Source: Paracoccus denitrificans (GTDB taxonomy: Bacteria; Pseudomonadota; Alphaproteobacteria; Rhodobacterales; Rhodobacteraceae). From it: a DNA stretch of 61,097 nucleotides. The position numbers and the translations under genes are program-made. A model generated the notes under the pieces. That model did not search any database. It worked only from the letters and a program-made list of their open reading frames with translations, and had not been told where the DNA came from. Location: positions 1 through 61,097 of the forward strand of contig QFNE01000017.1 in assembly GCA_003240735.1 (NCBI GenBank), written 5' to 3'. Positions 17,794-25,033 of the stretch are shown here, in pieces; position 1 is the first letter of the stretch, and every line of letters starts with the position of its first letter.

Positions 17794-18003
17794 ATGAAAG
17801 TCAGCGCAAGAAACCAACTGCCGGGAACGGTAAAGGAAATCGTCAGGGGCGCAGTCACCTCGCACGTGCGCATCGACGTCGGCGGATCGATCGTCACGGC
17901 GTCGATCACCAACGAGGCCGTCGAAGAACTGGGCCTGACCGTCGGCGCGCCCGCCTATGCCATCGTCAAGGCGACCGATGTGATGGTCGGCGTCGACGCA
18001 TGA
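17794..18003 (+). CDS. Small Mop/TOBE (molbindin-like) protein
   Basis: 69 residues made of a single Mop domain: KVSARNQLPGTVKEIVRG at the N-terminus, then TASITNEAVEELGL and YAIVKATDVMVGVD. This is the molbindin pattern, known to bind molybdate or tungstate as oligomers in the cytoplasm. GAGGAAAAGGA precedes the ATG at 17794; the longer frame from 17707 overlaps mccA and is rejected. It overlaps the GST gene by 4 bases. No other molybdate gene is nearby, so its link to leucine breakdown is unexplained. Confidence 0.85.
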   Translation: MKVSARNQLPGTVKEIVRGAVTSHVRIDVGGSIVTASITNEAVEELGLTVGAPAYAIVKATDVMVGVDA

Positions 18004-18665
18004 ATGACGTCCCGATCCTTTGGCATGTCCCACTGTCCCGCTCGATGCGGGTGCTGTGGTTGCTGGAGGAAATCGGGTGTCCGTACGAACTGCGCGAGCT
18101 GTCTTTCTTTGACGGCTCGATGCGAAAGCCGCCCTATGACACGGTCCACCCGGCGGGCCGGTCACCTGCCATGCAGGTCGGCGACATTACGTTTCACGAA
18201 TCCGGCGCAATGGTCGAATGGCTGTGCGAAACGCGCGCATCTGATCTGTGGCGGGCGCCGGGGCAGGCCGGGCGCATCGCTTGGCTCGACTGGCTTCATT
18301 TCGCAGAAACGCTGGGTCAGCATCTGGCGAACCTGACCCAACATCACATCTTTCTGCGCGAAGAGTGGCAACGTTCACCCACAGTGATGAGGCTGGAAGC
18401 CGCGCGGCTGTCCCGGGCCTTGCGACTGGTCGAAGCGGCGGTCTCGGATCACGATTGGCTGATGAAAGACGGCTTTTCCGGGGTCGACTGCGCAGTGGGG
18501 TATTCGGTCTGGACAGCGCAGCGGTTCGTCAGTTTCGACGACCGCCCCGCACTTGCCGCTTACGCCGAGCGGTGCGCGGCGCGTCCTGCGTTTCAGGCGA
18601 CGCTGCCGCCAGCGGGGTCTCAGGTGATTTACAGCAAAGCGTTTTATGAGGTGCCAGATGTCTGA
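18000..18665 (+). CDS. Glutathione S-transferase family protein
   Basis: 221 residues. A thioredoxin-like N-terminal domain (LSRSMRVLWLLEE, then FHESGAMVEWLCE with the cis-Pro region GRSPAMQ) and an all-helical C-terminal domain follow the GST layout. The N-terminal serine of LSRSMR could be the catalytic residue. The substrate is unknown; removal of reactive electrophiles formed during acyl-CoA metabolism is possible. It is translationally coupled to the Mop gene (ATGA) and overlaps hmgL by 8 bases. Confidence 0.82.
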   Translation: MNDVPILWHVPLSRSMRVLWLLEEIGCPYELRELSFFDGSMRKPPYDTVHPAGRSPAMQVGDITFHESGAMVEWLCETRASDLWRAPGQAGRIAWLDWLHFAETLGQHLANLTQHHIFLREEWQRSPTVMRLEAARLSRALRLVEAAVSDHDWLMKDGFSGVDCAVGYSVWTAQRFVSFDDRPALAAYAERCAARPAFQATLPPAGSQVIYSKAFYEVPDV

Positions 18666-19524
18666 AGCCGTCGAGATATTCGAGATGGGCCCCCGCGACG
18701 GCCTGCAGAACGAGGCGCGCCTTATTCCGACGGCCGACAAGATCTCGCTGGTCGATCTTCTGTCCCGCGCGGGGTTTCGTCGGATCGAAGTGACGAGCTT
18801 CGTGTCCCCCAAATGGGTGCCGCAGATGGCCGACGCGGCGGAGGTTCTGGCGGGCATCACGCGCGCACCGGGCATCAGCTATGCCGCACTGACCCCGAAC
18901 ATGAAGGGGTTTGAGGGCGCAAAGCAGGCCCGCGCAGACGAGATCGCGATCTTTGCCAGCGCGTCTGAAGGATTCAGTCAGGCGAACCTGAACTGTTCGA
19001 TCGCCGAAAGTCTGGATCGGTTCGCCCCGGTTGCGGCAGCCGCACGGGACGCGGGGATACCGGTCCGTGGTTATGTCTCGGTCGTGACGGACTGCCCATT
19101 CGATGGTCCGACGCCGCCCGAAAACGTCGCCCGTGTCGTCGCCGCGCTGCGCGATCTTGGCTGCTACGAAATCAGCCTTGGCGACACCATCGGGCAGGGC
19201 CGACCCGAGACCATCGATGCGATGCTGAGCGCCGTTCTGGGCGAAGCCCCGGCTGAACAGCTGGCCGGACATTATCATGACACGACCGGTCGCGCGGTCG
19301 AGAATGTGCTCGCAAGCCTTGCGCGTGGGCTGCGCGTCTTTGATGCTGCTGTCGGCGGATTGGGCGGTTGCCCCTATGCCCCCGGCGCGGCAGGTAACGT
19401 CGCCACCGAAAAGCTGGACGCAGCATTGCGAAAGCAGGGCTATGAGACGGGCCTCGATCCGACAGTCCTGTCGCAGGCGGCAGAATTGGCGCGCGGAATG
19501 CGCGGAACAGGGGCGAGCGCATGA
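18658..19524 (+). CDS. hmgL: Hydroxymethylglutaryl-CoA lyase
   Basis: Cleaves HMG-CoA to acetyl-CoA and acetoacetate, the last leucine-specific step. It is a 288-residue TIM-barrel lyase with the N-terminal GPRDGLQNE (catalytic Arg/Asp), RIEVTSFVSPKWVPQMAD, SLGDTIGQ and the C-terminal signature GLGGCPYAPGAAGNVATE containing the active-site cysteine. GAGGTG lies 5 bases before the ATG at 18658; an in-frame ATG at 18646 is less well placed. The 3' end overlaps the hydratase gene by 4 bases. Confidence 0.94.
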   Translation: MSEAVEIFEMGPRDGLQNEARLIPTADKISLVDLLSRAGFRRIEVTSFVSPKWVPQMADAAEVLAGITRAPGISYAALTPNMKGFEGAKQARADEIAIFASASEGFSQANLNCSIAESLDRFAPVAAAARDAGIPVRGYVSVVTDCPFDGPTPPENVARVVAALRDLGCYEISLGDTIGQGRPETIDAMLSAVLGEAPAEQLAGHYHDTTGRAVENVLASLARGLRVFDAAVGGLGGCPYAPGAAGNVATEKLDAALRKQGYETGLDPTVLSQAAELARGMRGTGASA

Positions 19525-20309
19525 CCAAGTATGAGACCATCCGGCTGGATACCGACGCGCGGGGGATCGCCACGCTGACCTTGTCGCGCGCCGACAAGCA
19601 CAATGCGCTGTCGGCGCAGATGCTTGCCGAACTGACCGACGCGGCGGGCGTACTCGCGGCCGATCATGCAGTCCGGGTGGTCGTGCTGTCGGCCGAGGGC
19701 AAAAGTTTCTGCGCTGGTGGCGATTTGGCATGGATGCGCGAACAGATGACGGCAGACGCGCAGACCCGGCGCGAGGGCGCGCGCGCCCTGGCCGTCATGC
19801 TGCAGGCGTTGAATGAGCTGCCAAAGCCGCTGATCGGTCGCATCCAAGGCAACGCATTCGGGGGCGGCGTCGGGATGATGTCGGTCTGCGACGTAGCCGT
19901 TGCTGCGCGCGACACCAAATTCGGACTGACGGAGACACGCCTTGGACTGATCCCCGCGACGATCGGGCCATATGTCGTCGCGCGCATGGGTGAAGACCGC
20001 GCGCGGCGGGTGTTCATGTCCGCGCGCATCTTCGATGCGGCCGAGGCCGAGACCCTGAACTTGGTGTCTTATGTCGTCGACCCAGAAGATCTCGACTCGG
20101 CTATCGAAGATGAAGTGCTGCCCTATCTGCAGACGGCCCCGAAGGCAGTCGCGGCAGCCAAGTCGTTGGTGCGTGCGCTTGGACCCAAAATCGATGCCGA
20201 TGTGATCGAGATGACAATCGACCGCCTGGTTGGGGTTTGGGAAGACGTGGAGGCGCCGGAAGGCATCGCGGCATTTTTCGAGAAGCGCAAACCCCACTGG
20301 CAGAGCTGA
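19521..20309 (+). CDS. Enoyl-CoA hydratase, probably methylglutaconyl-CoA hydratase
   Basis: 262-residue crotonase. The oxyanion-hole segments are ADKHNALS and CAGGDLAWM, followed by QGNAFGGGVGMM and the catalytic-Glu region FGLTETRLGLIPATIGPYV. Position immediately after hmgL and within the MCC operon indicates hydration of 3-methylglutaconyl-CoA to HMG-CoA (LiuC/AuH role). It is the last gene of the operon; the next gene has its own promoter. A general enoyl-CoA hydratase role cannot be excluded from the sequence alone. Confidence 0.9.
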   Translation: MTKYETIRLDTDARGIATLTLSRADKHNALSAQMLAELTDAAGVLAADHAVRVVVLSAEGKSFCAGGDLAWMREQMTADAQTRREGARALAVMLQALNELPKPLIGRIQGNAFGGGVGMMSVCDVAVAARDTKFGLTETRLGLIPATIGPYVVARMGEDRARRVFMSARIFDAAEAETLNLVSYVVDPEDLDSAIEDEVLPYLQTAPKAVAAAKSLVRALGPKIDADVIEMTIDRLVGVWEDVEAPEGIAAFFEKRKPHWQS

Positions 20310-20330
20310 TCTATTGGTGCTGATGAACCG

Positions 20331-20355
20331 GGAACCCGACATGATCTCGGGCGTT
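20331..20355 (+). promoter_or_regulatory. Candidate EcfG (general stress sigma factor) promoter
   Basis: GGAAC (20331-20335), 16 bases, then CGTT (20352-20355) is an exact match to the alphaproteobacterial general-stress consensus GGAAC-N16/17-CGTT. It lies 38 bases before the CsbD start codon, leaving a leader of about 30 bases. CsbD-like proteins are stress-regulated in many bacteria. Whether this genome encodes EcfG cannot be seen here. Confidence 0.6.
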
Positions 20356-20392
20356 TTATGCTCATAACACCATTCAGTATGGGAGTATGACC

Positions 20393-20575
20393 ATGGGTGA
20401 ACTGACCGATAAAGCAAAGGCAGCTGGCAACAAAGTCGCTGGCGCCGTGAAGGATGCCGTGGGTTCGGCGACCGACAATCCCAAACTGCAGGCGGAAGGA
20501 AAGGCCCAGAAAGCCAAAGGCACCGCGCAGGATGTTTCAGGTACCGTCAAGGGCAAGCTTGGCGACGACATCTGA
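20393..20575 (+). CDS. CsbD-family stress protein
   Basis: 60 residues, hydrophilic and lysine/alanine-rich with no aromatic residues. The CsbD pattern is KAKAAGNKVAGAVKDAVGS followed by NPKLQAEGKAQKAKG. The ATG at 20393 has GGGAG 7 bases upstream; the ATG at 20387 is too close to that site. The protein is probably cytoplasmic and partly disordered; the molecular role of the family is not known. It is a single-gene unit with an EcfG-like promoter and a strong terminator. Confidence 0.88.
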   Translation: MGELTDKAKAAGNKVAGAVKDAVGSATDNPKLQAEGKAQKAKGTAQDVSGTVKGKLGDDI

Positions 20576-20600
20576 TCCAGAAGCTACGTAAGAGTATGGA

Positions 20601-20632
20601 AACCGGGTCCTGAATGGGCCCGGTTTTTCTTT
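20601..20632 (+). terminator. Rho-independent terminator of the CsbD gene
   Basis: AACCGGGTCC pairs with GGGCCCGGTT (10 bp, one G-T) around a 5-base loop and is followed by TTTTTCTTT. It starts 25 bases after the stop codon. Confidence 0.9.
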
Positions 20633-20736
20633 AAAAGTCAGGTATGCAAGGCTGGGTTGCCGAAATACCGGTGGTATGGGTCAGGGGTCAGTGCTAGGCG
20701 CGACACACGCACCACCTCTATCCGCAGGACCCATCC

Positions 20737-21918
20737 ATGCAGAAAGACCACTCGATCACGCTGGCCATTCTGGCGCTTGCGCTGGGTTCCTTCGCCATCG
20801 GCACATCCGAGTTCGCCGCGATGGGTCTGCTGCCCTATTTTTCGGCCGAGCTGCAGGCCACGCCGACCGAGGCCGGACATATCATCAGCGCCTATGCGCT
20901 GGGTGTGGTGATCGGCGCGCCGCTGACGTCGATACTGGGCGCCAAGCTTCCCCGGCGGCGGTATCTGGCCGCGTTGATCGCGTTCTATGGTGTCATGAAT
21001 ATTGCATCGGCAGTGCTTCCGGGATTTGGCGCCCTGGCCATCACCCGCTTTCTGGCGGGCATTCCCCACGGCGGATATCTGGGGGTCGCGATGCTGTTTG
21101 CGGCGTCCGTCCTGCCGCGCGAGCGCCGGTCGCTGGGTGCTGCGCAGATTCTGATGGGCTTGGCGGTTGCCAACATCGTCGGGGTGCCGCTGGCCGGTGC
21201 ACTGGGGCAGGGGATCGGCTGGCGCTGGGGCTTTGCCCTGCCGGGTGTGCTGTCGTTGATCGCCGCGGTCCTGATCCTAAAACTGGCACCGCGCGCCGGT
21301 GTCGACAAATCAGCGCGACCACTTGACGAGCTGAAGGCGCTGACCAATCCGCAAGTGCTGCTGACGCTGCTGGTCGGCGCAATTGGTTTTGGCGGGATGT
21401 TCGCGGTCTACACGTTCCTGTCGGCCGCGATCATCGCCACGACGACCGCGCCGCACTGGGTCATTCCTGTGGCCCTTGCCCTCTTCGGCGTGGGCGCGAC
21501 GGTGGCCAGTTACTATGTCGCGATGTTGTCAGACCGGGTGGGCGCGTTCCGGGCGTCGTTCATCATTCTGGTCGTCATGATCGTCAGTCAGGCCTTTGCC
21601 GCTGTGGCCGTCGGAAACTGGCCGCTGATGCTGTTGTCCGCGCTGCTTCTGGGCGGCGGCAGTGGTCTGGCCATTCCGCTGCAGACGCGCCTGATGGACG
21701 TCGGCGGAGAGGCGCAGTCTATGGCCGCCGCCCTGAACCACGCGGCCTTCAACGCGGCGAACGCGCTGGGTCCGTGGCTGGCGGGGATTGCCCTTGCGGC
21801 GGGGTATGGCTGGCGGTCACCGGGCGTAGTGGCTGTCGGGATCAGCCTTGCCGGTCTGGCGGCGTTGGGTCTGGCGGCATGGGCCGCGCGGAACGAACCG
21901 GCGCAGGGTCATTCCTAA
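20737..21918 (+). CDS. MFS transporter, DHA1/AraJ-YdhP-like exporter
   Basis: 393-residue inner-membrane protein with about 12 hydrophobic segments. Family motifs include GSFAIGTSEFAAMGLLP in the first segment and FLAGIPHGGYLGVAMLFAA in segment 4, which resemble the sugar/arabinose efflux branch of the drug:H+ antiporter group. CAGGA precedes the ATG. The substrate is unknown. It is flanked by the CsbD terminator and a convergent DUF599 gene only 10 bases away, so it is probably monocistronic. Confidence 0.88.
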   Translation: MQKDHSITLAILALALGSFAIGTSEFAAMGLLPYFSAELQATPTEAGHIISAYALGVVIGAPLTSILGAKLPRRRYLAALIAFYGVMNIASAVLPGFGALAITRFLAGIPHGGYLGVAMLFAASVLPRERRSLGAAQILMGLAVANIVGVPLAGALGQGIGWRWGFALPGVLSLIAAVLILKLAPRAGVDKSARPLDELKALTNPQVLLTLLVGAIGFGGMFAVYTFLSAAIIATTTAPHWVIPVALALFGVGATVASYYVAMLSDRVGAFRASFIILVVMIVSQAFAAVAVGNWPLMLLSALLLGGGSGLAIPLQTRLMDVGGEAQSMAAALNHAAFNAANALGPWLAGIALAAGYGWRSPGVVAVGISLAGLAALGLAAWAARNEPAQGHS

Positions 21919-21928
21919 GGCTTTGGTC

Positions 21929-22645
21929 TTACAGTCCTGAACGCAGCTCGTCTTTCAGGTCTTTCAGGATGGCGGCGCGAGAGCCGGATGCGAATTCGCG
22001 CCGCACGGTCATGCCGCTGACAATCAGCGTGCCTAGGATCAGACCCCACGGACCCGCGAACCATCCCAGCGACCCCAGCGCGAAATAGATCGCCCGAAGC
22101 CCCGCGTTGAAGTTCCGGGCCGCGTGGATGTTGACCTCGGCCGCGGCAGCCGCTCGTTCAGGCCCTCGCGGGTCGTCGTAGCGATTGGGGACCGCCGCCA
22201 TAAGCACAGCGCAGTATCCGAACAACCGATGCGCCCAGACGATCTTCAAGAAAGCGTTTGCCAAAAACAGGATCAGCGGAACCAGCTTCAACTTCCACAG
22301 CAGCGCGGGGATGTTCGTGGCGTCCAGATCGCGTGCGATACCAGCCAAGGGGTCGCTGTTGCCGATTAGCGCAAGGCCACCCCCAATGGCAAAGATGCAG
22401 GCCGACGCATAGAAAGACAGACCTTCGCGCAGCGATCCTAGGATGTTGCCATCGAAGATGCGGTTGTCGCGCTCAAGGCATCGCGCCATCCATTCGCGCC
22501 GGTAATGGCGCATGAGAACGCTGACCGACGGGTGGTTGCGCGGCGGGTGCTCGATATAGTGCGACAGCAGGAACCAGCAGACGATCAGCAACGTGATCGC
22601 CAGCAGATCCAGCTTGCCAAGGGTGAGGTGGGTCAGGATTTCCAT
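21929..22645 (-). CDS. DUF599 membrane protein
   Basis: 238 residues with about four hydrophobic segments: the first spans residues 10-28, two lie in the middle (YASACIFAIGGGLALIG and LVPLILFLANAFLKIVWAHR) and one near 200 (GWFAGPWGLILGTLIVSG). ARNFNAGLRAIYFALG is characteristic of DUF599. The start at 22645 is set by homology of MEILTHL; the frame continues to 22738 without family features. No clear ribosome-binding site. Function unknown. Confidence 0.82.
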   Translation of the reverse strand: MEILTHLTLGKLDLLAITLLIVCWFLLSHYIEHPPRNHPSVSVLMRHYRREWMARCLERDNRIFDGNILGSLREGLSFYASACIFAIGGGLALIGNSDPLAGIARDLDATNIPALLWKLKLVPLILFLANAFLKIVWAHRLFGYCAVLMAAVPNRYDDPRGPERAAAAAEVNIHAARNFNAGLRAIYFALGSLGWFAGPWGLILGTLIVSGMTVRREFASGSRAAILKDLKDELRSGL

Positions 22646-22710
22646 TTCGACGACGCTAGCTGCGGGGCGTGGCGGTTGCCAGTGGGCATGGCACCGTGCA
22701 GGGTGTGGGT

Positions 22711-23145
22711 ATGCAGAAAGATGACCCGGTGAACACACCCCCGATGCTCGGCACGCTGGAAACGGCGATTTTTGCCGACGATATCGACGCGGCCGCGCAG
22801 TTTTACGGCGATGTGCTGGGACTCACCCGGGTCAGCCGGGTTGACGGGCGTCACGCGTTCTTCCGCACCACCGCCGATCCGTTTCCGCAGATGTTGCTGA
22901 TCTTCAACCCCGCAGCAACCGAGCAGCCCGGCCAGCCCGTCCCGTCGCATGGCGCGCGCGGACAGGGGCACGTCTGTTTCGCGGTCGCGGAGGAGACCCT
23001 GGACGCTTGGCGCAGACATCTGATCGCGTCAGGCGTGGCGATAGAGACCGAGGTTGAATGGCCGAAGGGCGGACGCTCGATCTACTTCCGCGATCCGGCA
23101 GGCAACTCGGTCGAGCTCGCGCCGCCGAGGATCTGGCCGTCTTGA
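22711..23145 (+). CDS. VOC-family (glyoxalase-like) protein
   Basis: 144 residues forming one vicinal-oxygen-chelate unit: ETAIFADDIDAAAQFYGDVLGL, a central RHAFFRT strand, GHVCFAV, and the final IYFRDPAGNSVELAPP with a metal-ligand Glu. The ATG at 22711 is chosen; a GTG at 22669 and an ATG at 22744 are alternatives. The family covers glyoxalases, dioxygenases and antibiotic-resistance enzymes, and the substrate is unknown. Divergent from the DUF599 gene. Confidence 0.8.
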   Translation: MQKDDPVNTPPMLGTLETAIFADDIDAAAQFYGDVLGLTRVSRVDGRHAFFRTTADPFPQMLLIFNPAATEQPGQPVPSHGARGQGHVCFAVAEETLDAWRRHLIASGVAIETEVEWPKGGRSIYFRDPAGNSVELAPPRIWPS

Positions 23146-23257
23146 AACGTCGGGCTGCGATGCCAAATTTAATCCTTGCCGGACGGCCCATGGCGCCGGT
23201 GCGCCCGCCCAATGATCGGGGGGCGTGATGAACAGCATCGCTTGCAAAGGATGTGAC

Positions 23258-23713
23258 ATGCGTAACTTTGACCGTAGCCCGCTTTATCGGGCCACCGTAG
23301 GCTTTGACCGGATGGCGGACCTGATGGACCGCGCCCTGACCGCCGAGGGCACGACGCCCAGCTATCCCCCCTACAATATCGAAAAAACCGGCGAGGATGC
23401 GTATCGCATCTCGATCGCTGTGGCGGGCTTTGCCGCCGACGATCTGAACGTCGAGGTGCGTGATGGCGCCGTCATCGTATCGGCGCGCAAAGGCTCCGAA
23501 GATGAGGGCAAGACCTACCTGCATCGCGGCATTGCCACACGCGCGTTCGAACGCAAATTCGCGCTGGCCGATTATGTCCGGGTCGAAGGGGCGAGCCATG
23601 TCGATGGCATGCTGCACATCGAACTCGTGCGCGAGATCCCCGAGGCGCTGAAACCCCGCCGGATCGAGATCGCGAAAAGCGAAGCCAAGCCGCTTGGCAA
23701 GCTGGACGCCTGA
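23258..23713 (+). CDS. Small heat-shock protein, Hsp20/IbpA type
   Basis: 151-residue alpha-crystallin-domain chaperone. The N-terminal MRNFDRSPLYRATVGFDRM and YPPYNIEKTGEDAYRISIAVAGF are IbpA-like, and the domain ends with FERKFALADYV and GMLHIELVREIPE. It holds unfolded proteins in the cytoplasm. AAGGA lies 7 bases before the ATG at 23258; upstream in-frame starts are rejected. No clear RpoH promoter was found in the 112-base upstream gap. A hairpin terminator follows. Confidence 0.92.
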   Translation: MRNFDRSPLYRATVGFDRMADLMDRALTAEGTTPSYPPYNIEKTGEDAYRISIAVAGFAADDLNVEVRDGAVIVSARKGSEDEGKTYLHRGIATRAFERKFALADYVRVEGASHVDGMLHIELVREIPEALKPRRIEIAKSEAKPLGKLDA

Positions 23714-23721
23714 TCCAATTC

Positions 23722-23753
23722 AAAGGGGTGCAGTTTGGCTACGCCCCTTTTTC
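23722..23753 (+). terminator. Rho-independent terminator of the Hsp20 gene
   Basis: AAAGGGGTG pairs with CGCCCCTTT around an 11-base loop; the T run continues (TTTTTCT). It may also serve the convergent lipoprotein operon, though the T run on that strand is poor. Confidence 0.8.
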
Positions 23754-23762
23754 TACGCGTGA

Positions 23763-24002
23763 CTAGCTGGCGGCGCCCTTCAGCTCATTCAGTTTGAGCA
23801 GACGCCCGTCCGGCATCTTGCAGGTTGCGGTCGGCCCGGTGGGCGAATCGATCTGAAGGATCGCGCCGCCCCCTGTCGTGCACAGTGCCAGCCCCGGGTC
23901 GGTTGGGGGGCTGTTCGGGCGCATGGCATTGCCGCCAAGGCCAGTCAATCCGCATCCGCTGATCAGAACGACCGCGCCCATCGCACAAACGATTGCCTTC
24001 AT
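23763..24002 (-). CDS. Small lipoprotein of unknown function
   Basis: 79 residues. A short hydrophobic signal MKAIVCAMGAVVLISGC ends in a lipobox (LISG-C), so it should be lipid-anchored. The mature part contains two further cysteines (ALCTTGGGA, TCKMPDGRLLKLNELKG) and nothing recognisable. GGGGGTGACACG precedes the ATG at 24002; the open frame extends to 24245 over recR without support. It is the last gene after recR on the same strand, 73 bases downstream. Confidence 0.7.
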   Translation of the reverse strand: MKAIVCAMGAVVLISGCGLTGLGGNAMRPNSPPTDPGLALCTTGGGAILQIDSPTGPTATCKMPDGRLLKLNELKGAAS

Positions 24003-24075
24003 CGTGTCACCCCCAAAAGATTTCACGAAAGGGTGTGGGACGACCGTTGGCAAGTCAAGCGATGCGTTGCGCGCC

Positions 24076-24678
24076 TTATCCCAACGCGCGGCGCGCGCGC
24101 AGGGCCGCACTGATCGTGCCGTCGTCGAGATAATCCAGCTCTCCACCGATCGGGACGCCCTGCGCAAGTCCGGTGACAGCCGCGCTCGTTCCAGCGACAG
24201 CATCGGCGATGTAGTGCGCCGTCGTTTGGCCATCCACGGTGGCATTCAGCGCCAAGATGATTTCCGTGATGGATTCGTCGGTGATCCGCGCGACCAGTTG
24301 CGGAATGCCCAGATCTTCAGGCCCCACGTCGTCCAGCGCGGACAGCGTACCGCCCAACACATGAAAGCGACCGCGAAACGCCCGGCCGCGTTCCAGCGCC
24401 CACAGGTCTGCGACGTCGGCCACGACGCACAGTTCGCCATTCGCGCGGGACGGATCGGCGCAGATCGCGCAGATGTCGGCGTCGCTGATATTGCCGCAGC
24501 GGATGCATTCACGCGACGTCTCGGCCACTTGCGCCATCAATTGGGCCAACTGCGCCATCTGGCCTGCACGCTTGCGGATCAGGGACAGGACGACGCGCCG
24601 TGCCGATCGCGGCCCAAGTCCGGGCAGCCGCGCGAGATGGGAAATCAACGCCTGAATGTCGTCACTGCCTTCGGCCAT
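24076..24678 (-). CDS. recR: Recombination protein RecR
   Basis: 200 residues. RecR acts with RecO/RecF to load RecA at gaps. A helix-hairpin-helix (LARLPGLGPRSARR) is followed by a four-cysteine zinc finger (Cys58, 61, 70, 73) and a Toprim domain (ELCVVADVADLWALE and then GGTLSALDDVGPEDL). ATG at 24678 is placed by the conserved N-terminus. It is 4 bases downstream of ybaB, in the conserved order dnaX-ybaB-recR. Confidence 0.95.
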   Translation of the reverse strand: MAEGSDDIQALISHLARLPGLGPRSARRVVLSLIRKRAGQMAQLAQLMAQVAETSRECIRCGNISDADICAICADPSRANGELCVVADVADLWALERGRAFRGRFHVLGGTLSALDDVGPEDLGIPQLVARITDESITEIILALNATVDGQTTAHYIADAVAGTSAAVTGLAQGVPIGGELDYLDDGTISAALRARRALG

Positions 24679-24682
24679 GGCG

Positions 24683-25030
24683 TCAGAAGGGCATGTTCTG
24701 CATGTCGGCGGGCAGACCCAGTTCCCGGCTGATCCGGGCCATTTCATCCCGCGCGCGTGTGTCGGCCAGACGGCGGGCATCGTTGATGGCCGCGACGATC
24801 AGATCTTCGACCACCTGCTTTTCACTGGCGACGAAGATCGAGGGGTCGATTTCGACCGCGGTCAGATCGCCCTTGGCCGTCATCGTTGCGCGGACAAGTC
24901 CGGCCCCCGCTTCGCCCGTGACGGTGACCTTTTCCAGCGAAGCCTGCATTTCGGTCATGCGGCCCTGCATTTCCTTGGCGGCGGACATCATTTTGGCCAT
25001 GTCGCCAAAGCCGCCCAATCCTTTGAACAT
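24683..25030 (-). CDS. ybaB: YbaB/EbfC nucleoid-associated protein
   Basis: 115 residues. The family pattern is complete: MAKMMSAAKEMQGRM, helical dimer segment, GLVRATMTAKGDLTAVEIDPS and VVEDLIVAAINDA. Binds DNA as a dimer and affects nucleoid structure. It sits 3 bases after dnaX and 4 bases before recR, the standard replication/recombination operon. Confidence 0.95.
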   Translation of the reverse strand: MFKGLGGFGDMAKMMSAAKEMQGRMTEMQASLEKVTVTGEAGAGLVRATMTAKGDLTAVEIDPSIFVASEKQVVEDLIVAAINDARRLADTRARDEMARISRELGLPADMQNMPF

Positions 25031-25033
25031 CGT

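Noticed and set aside
20641..20669. Imperfect hairpin (GGTAT...ATACC) before the MFS gene, considered as a riboswitch or attenuator
   Set aside because: Only a short stem with a bulge and no alternative pairing or known aptamer pattern.
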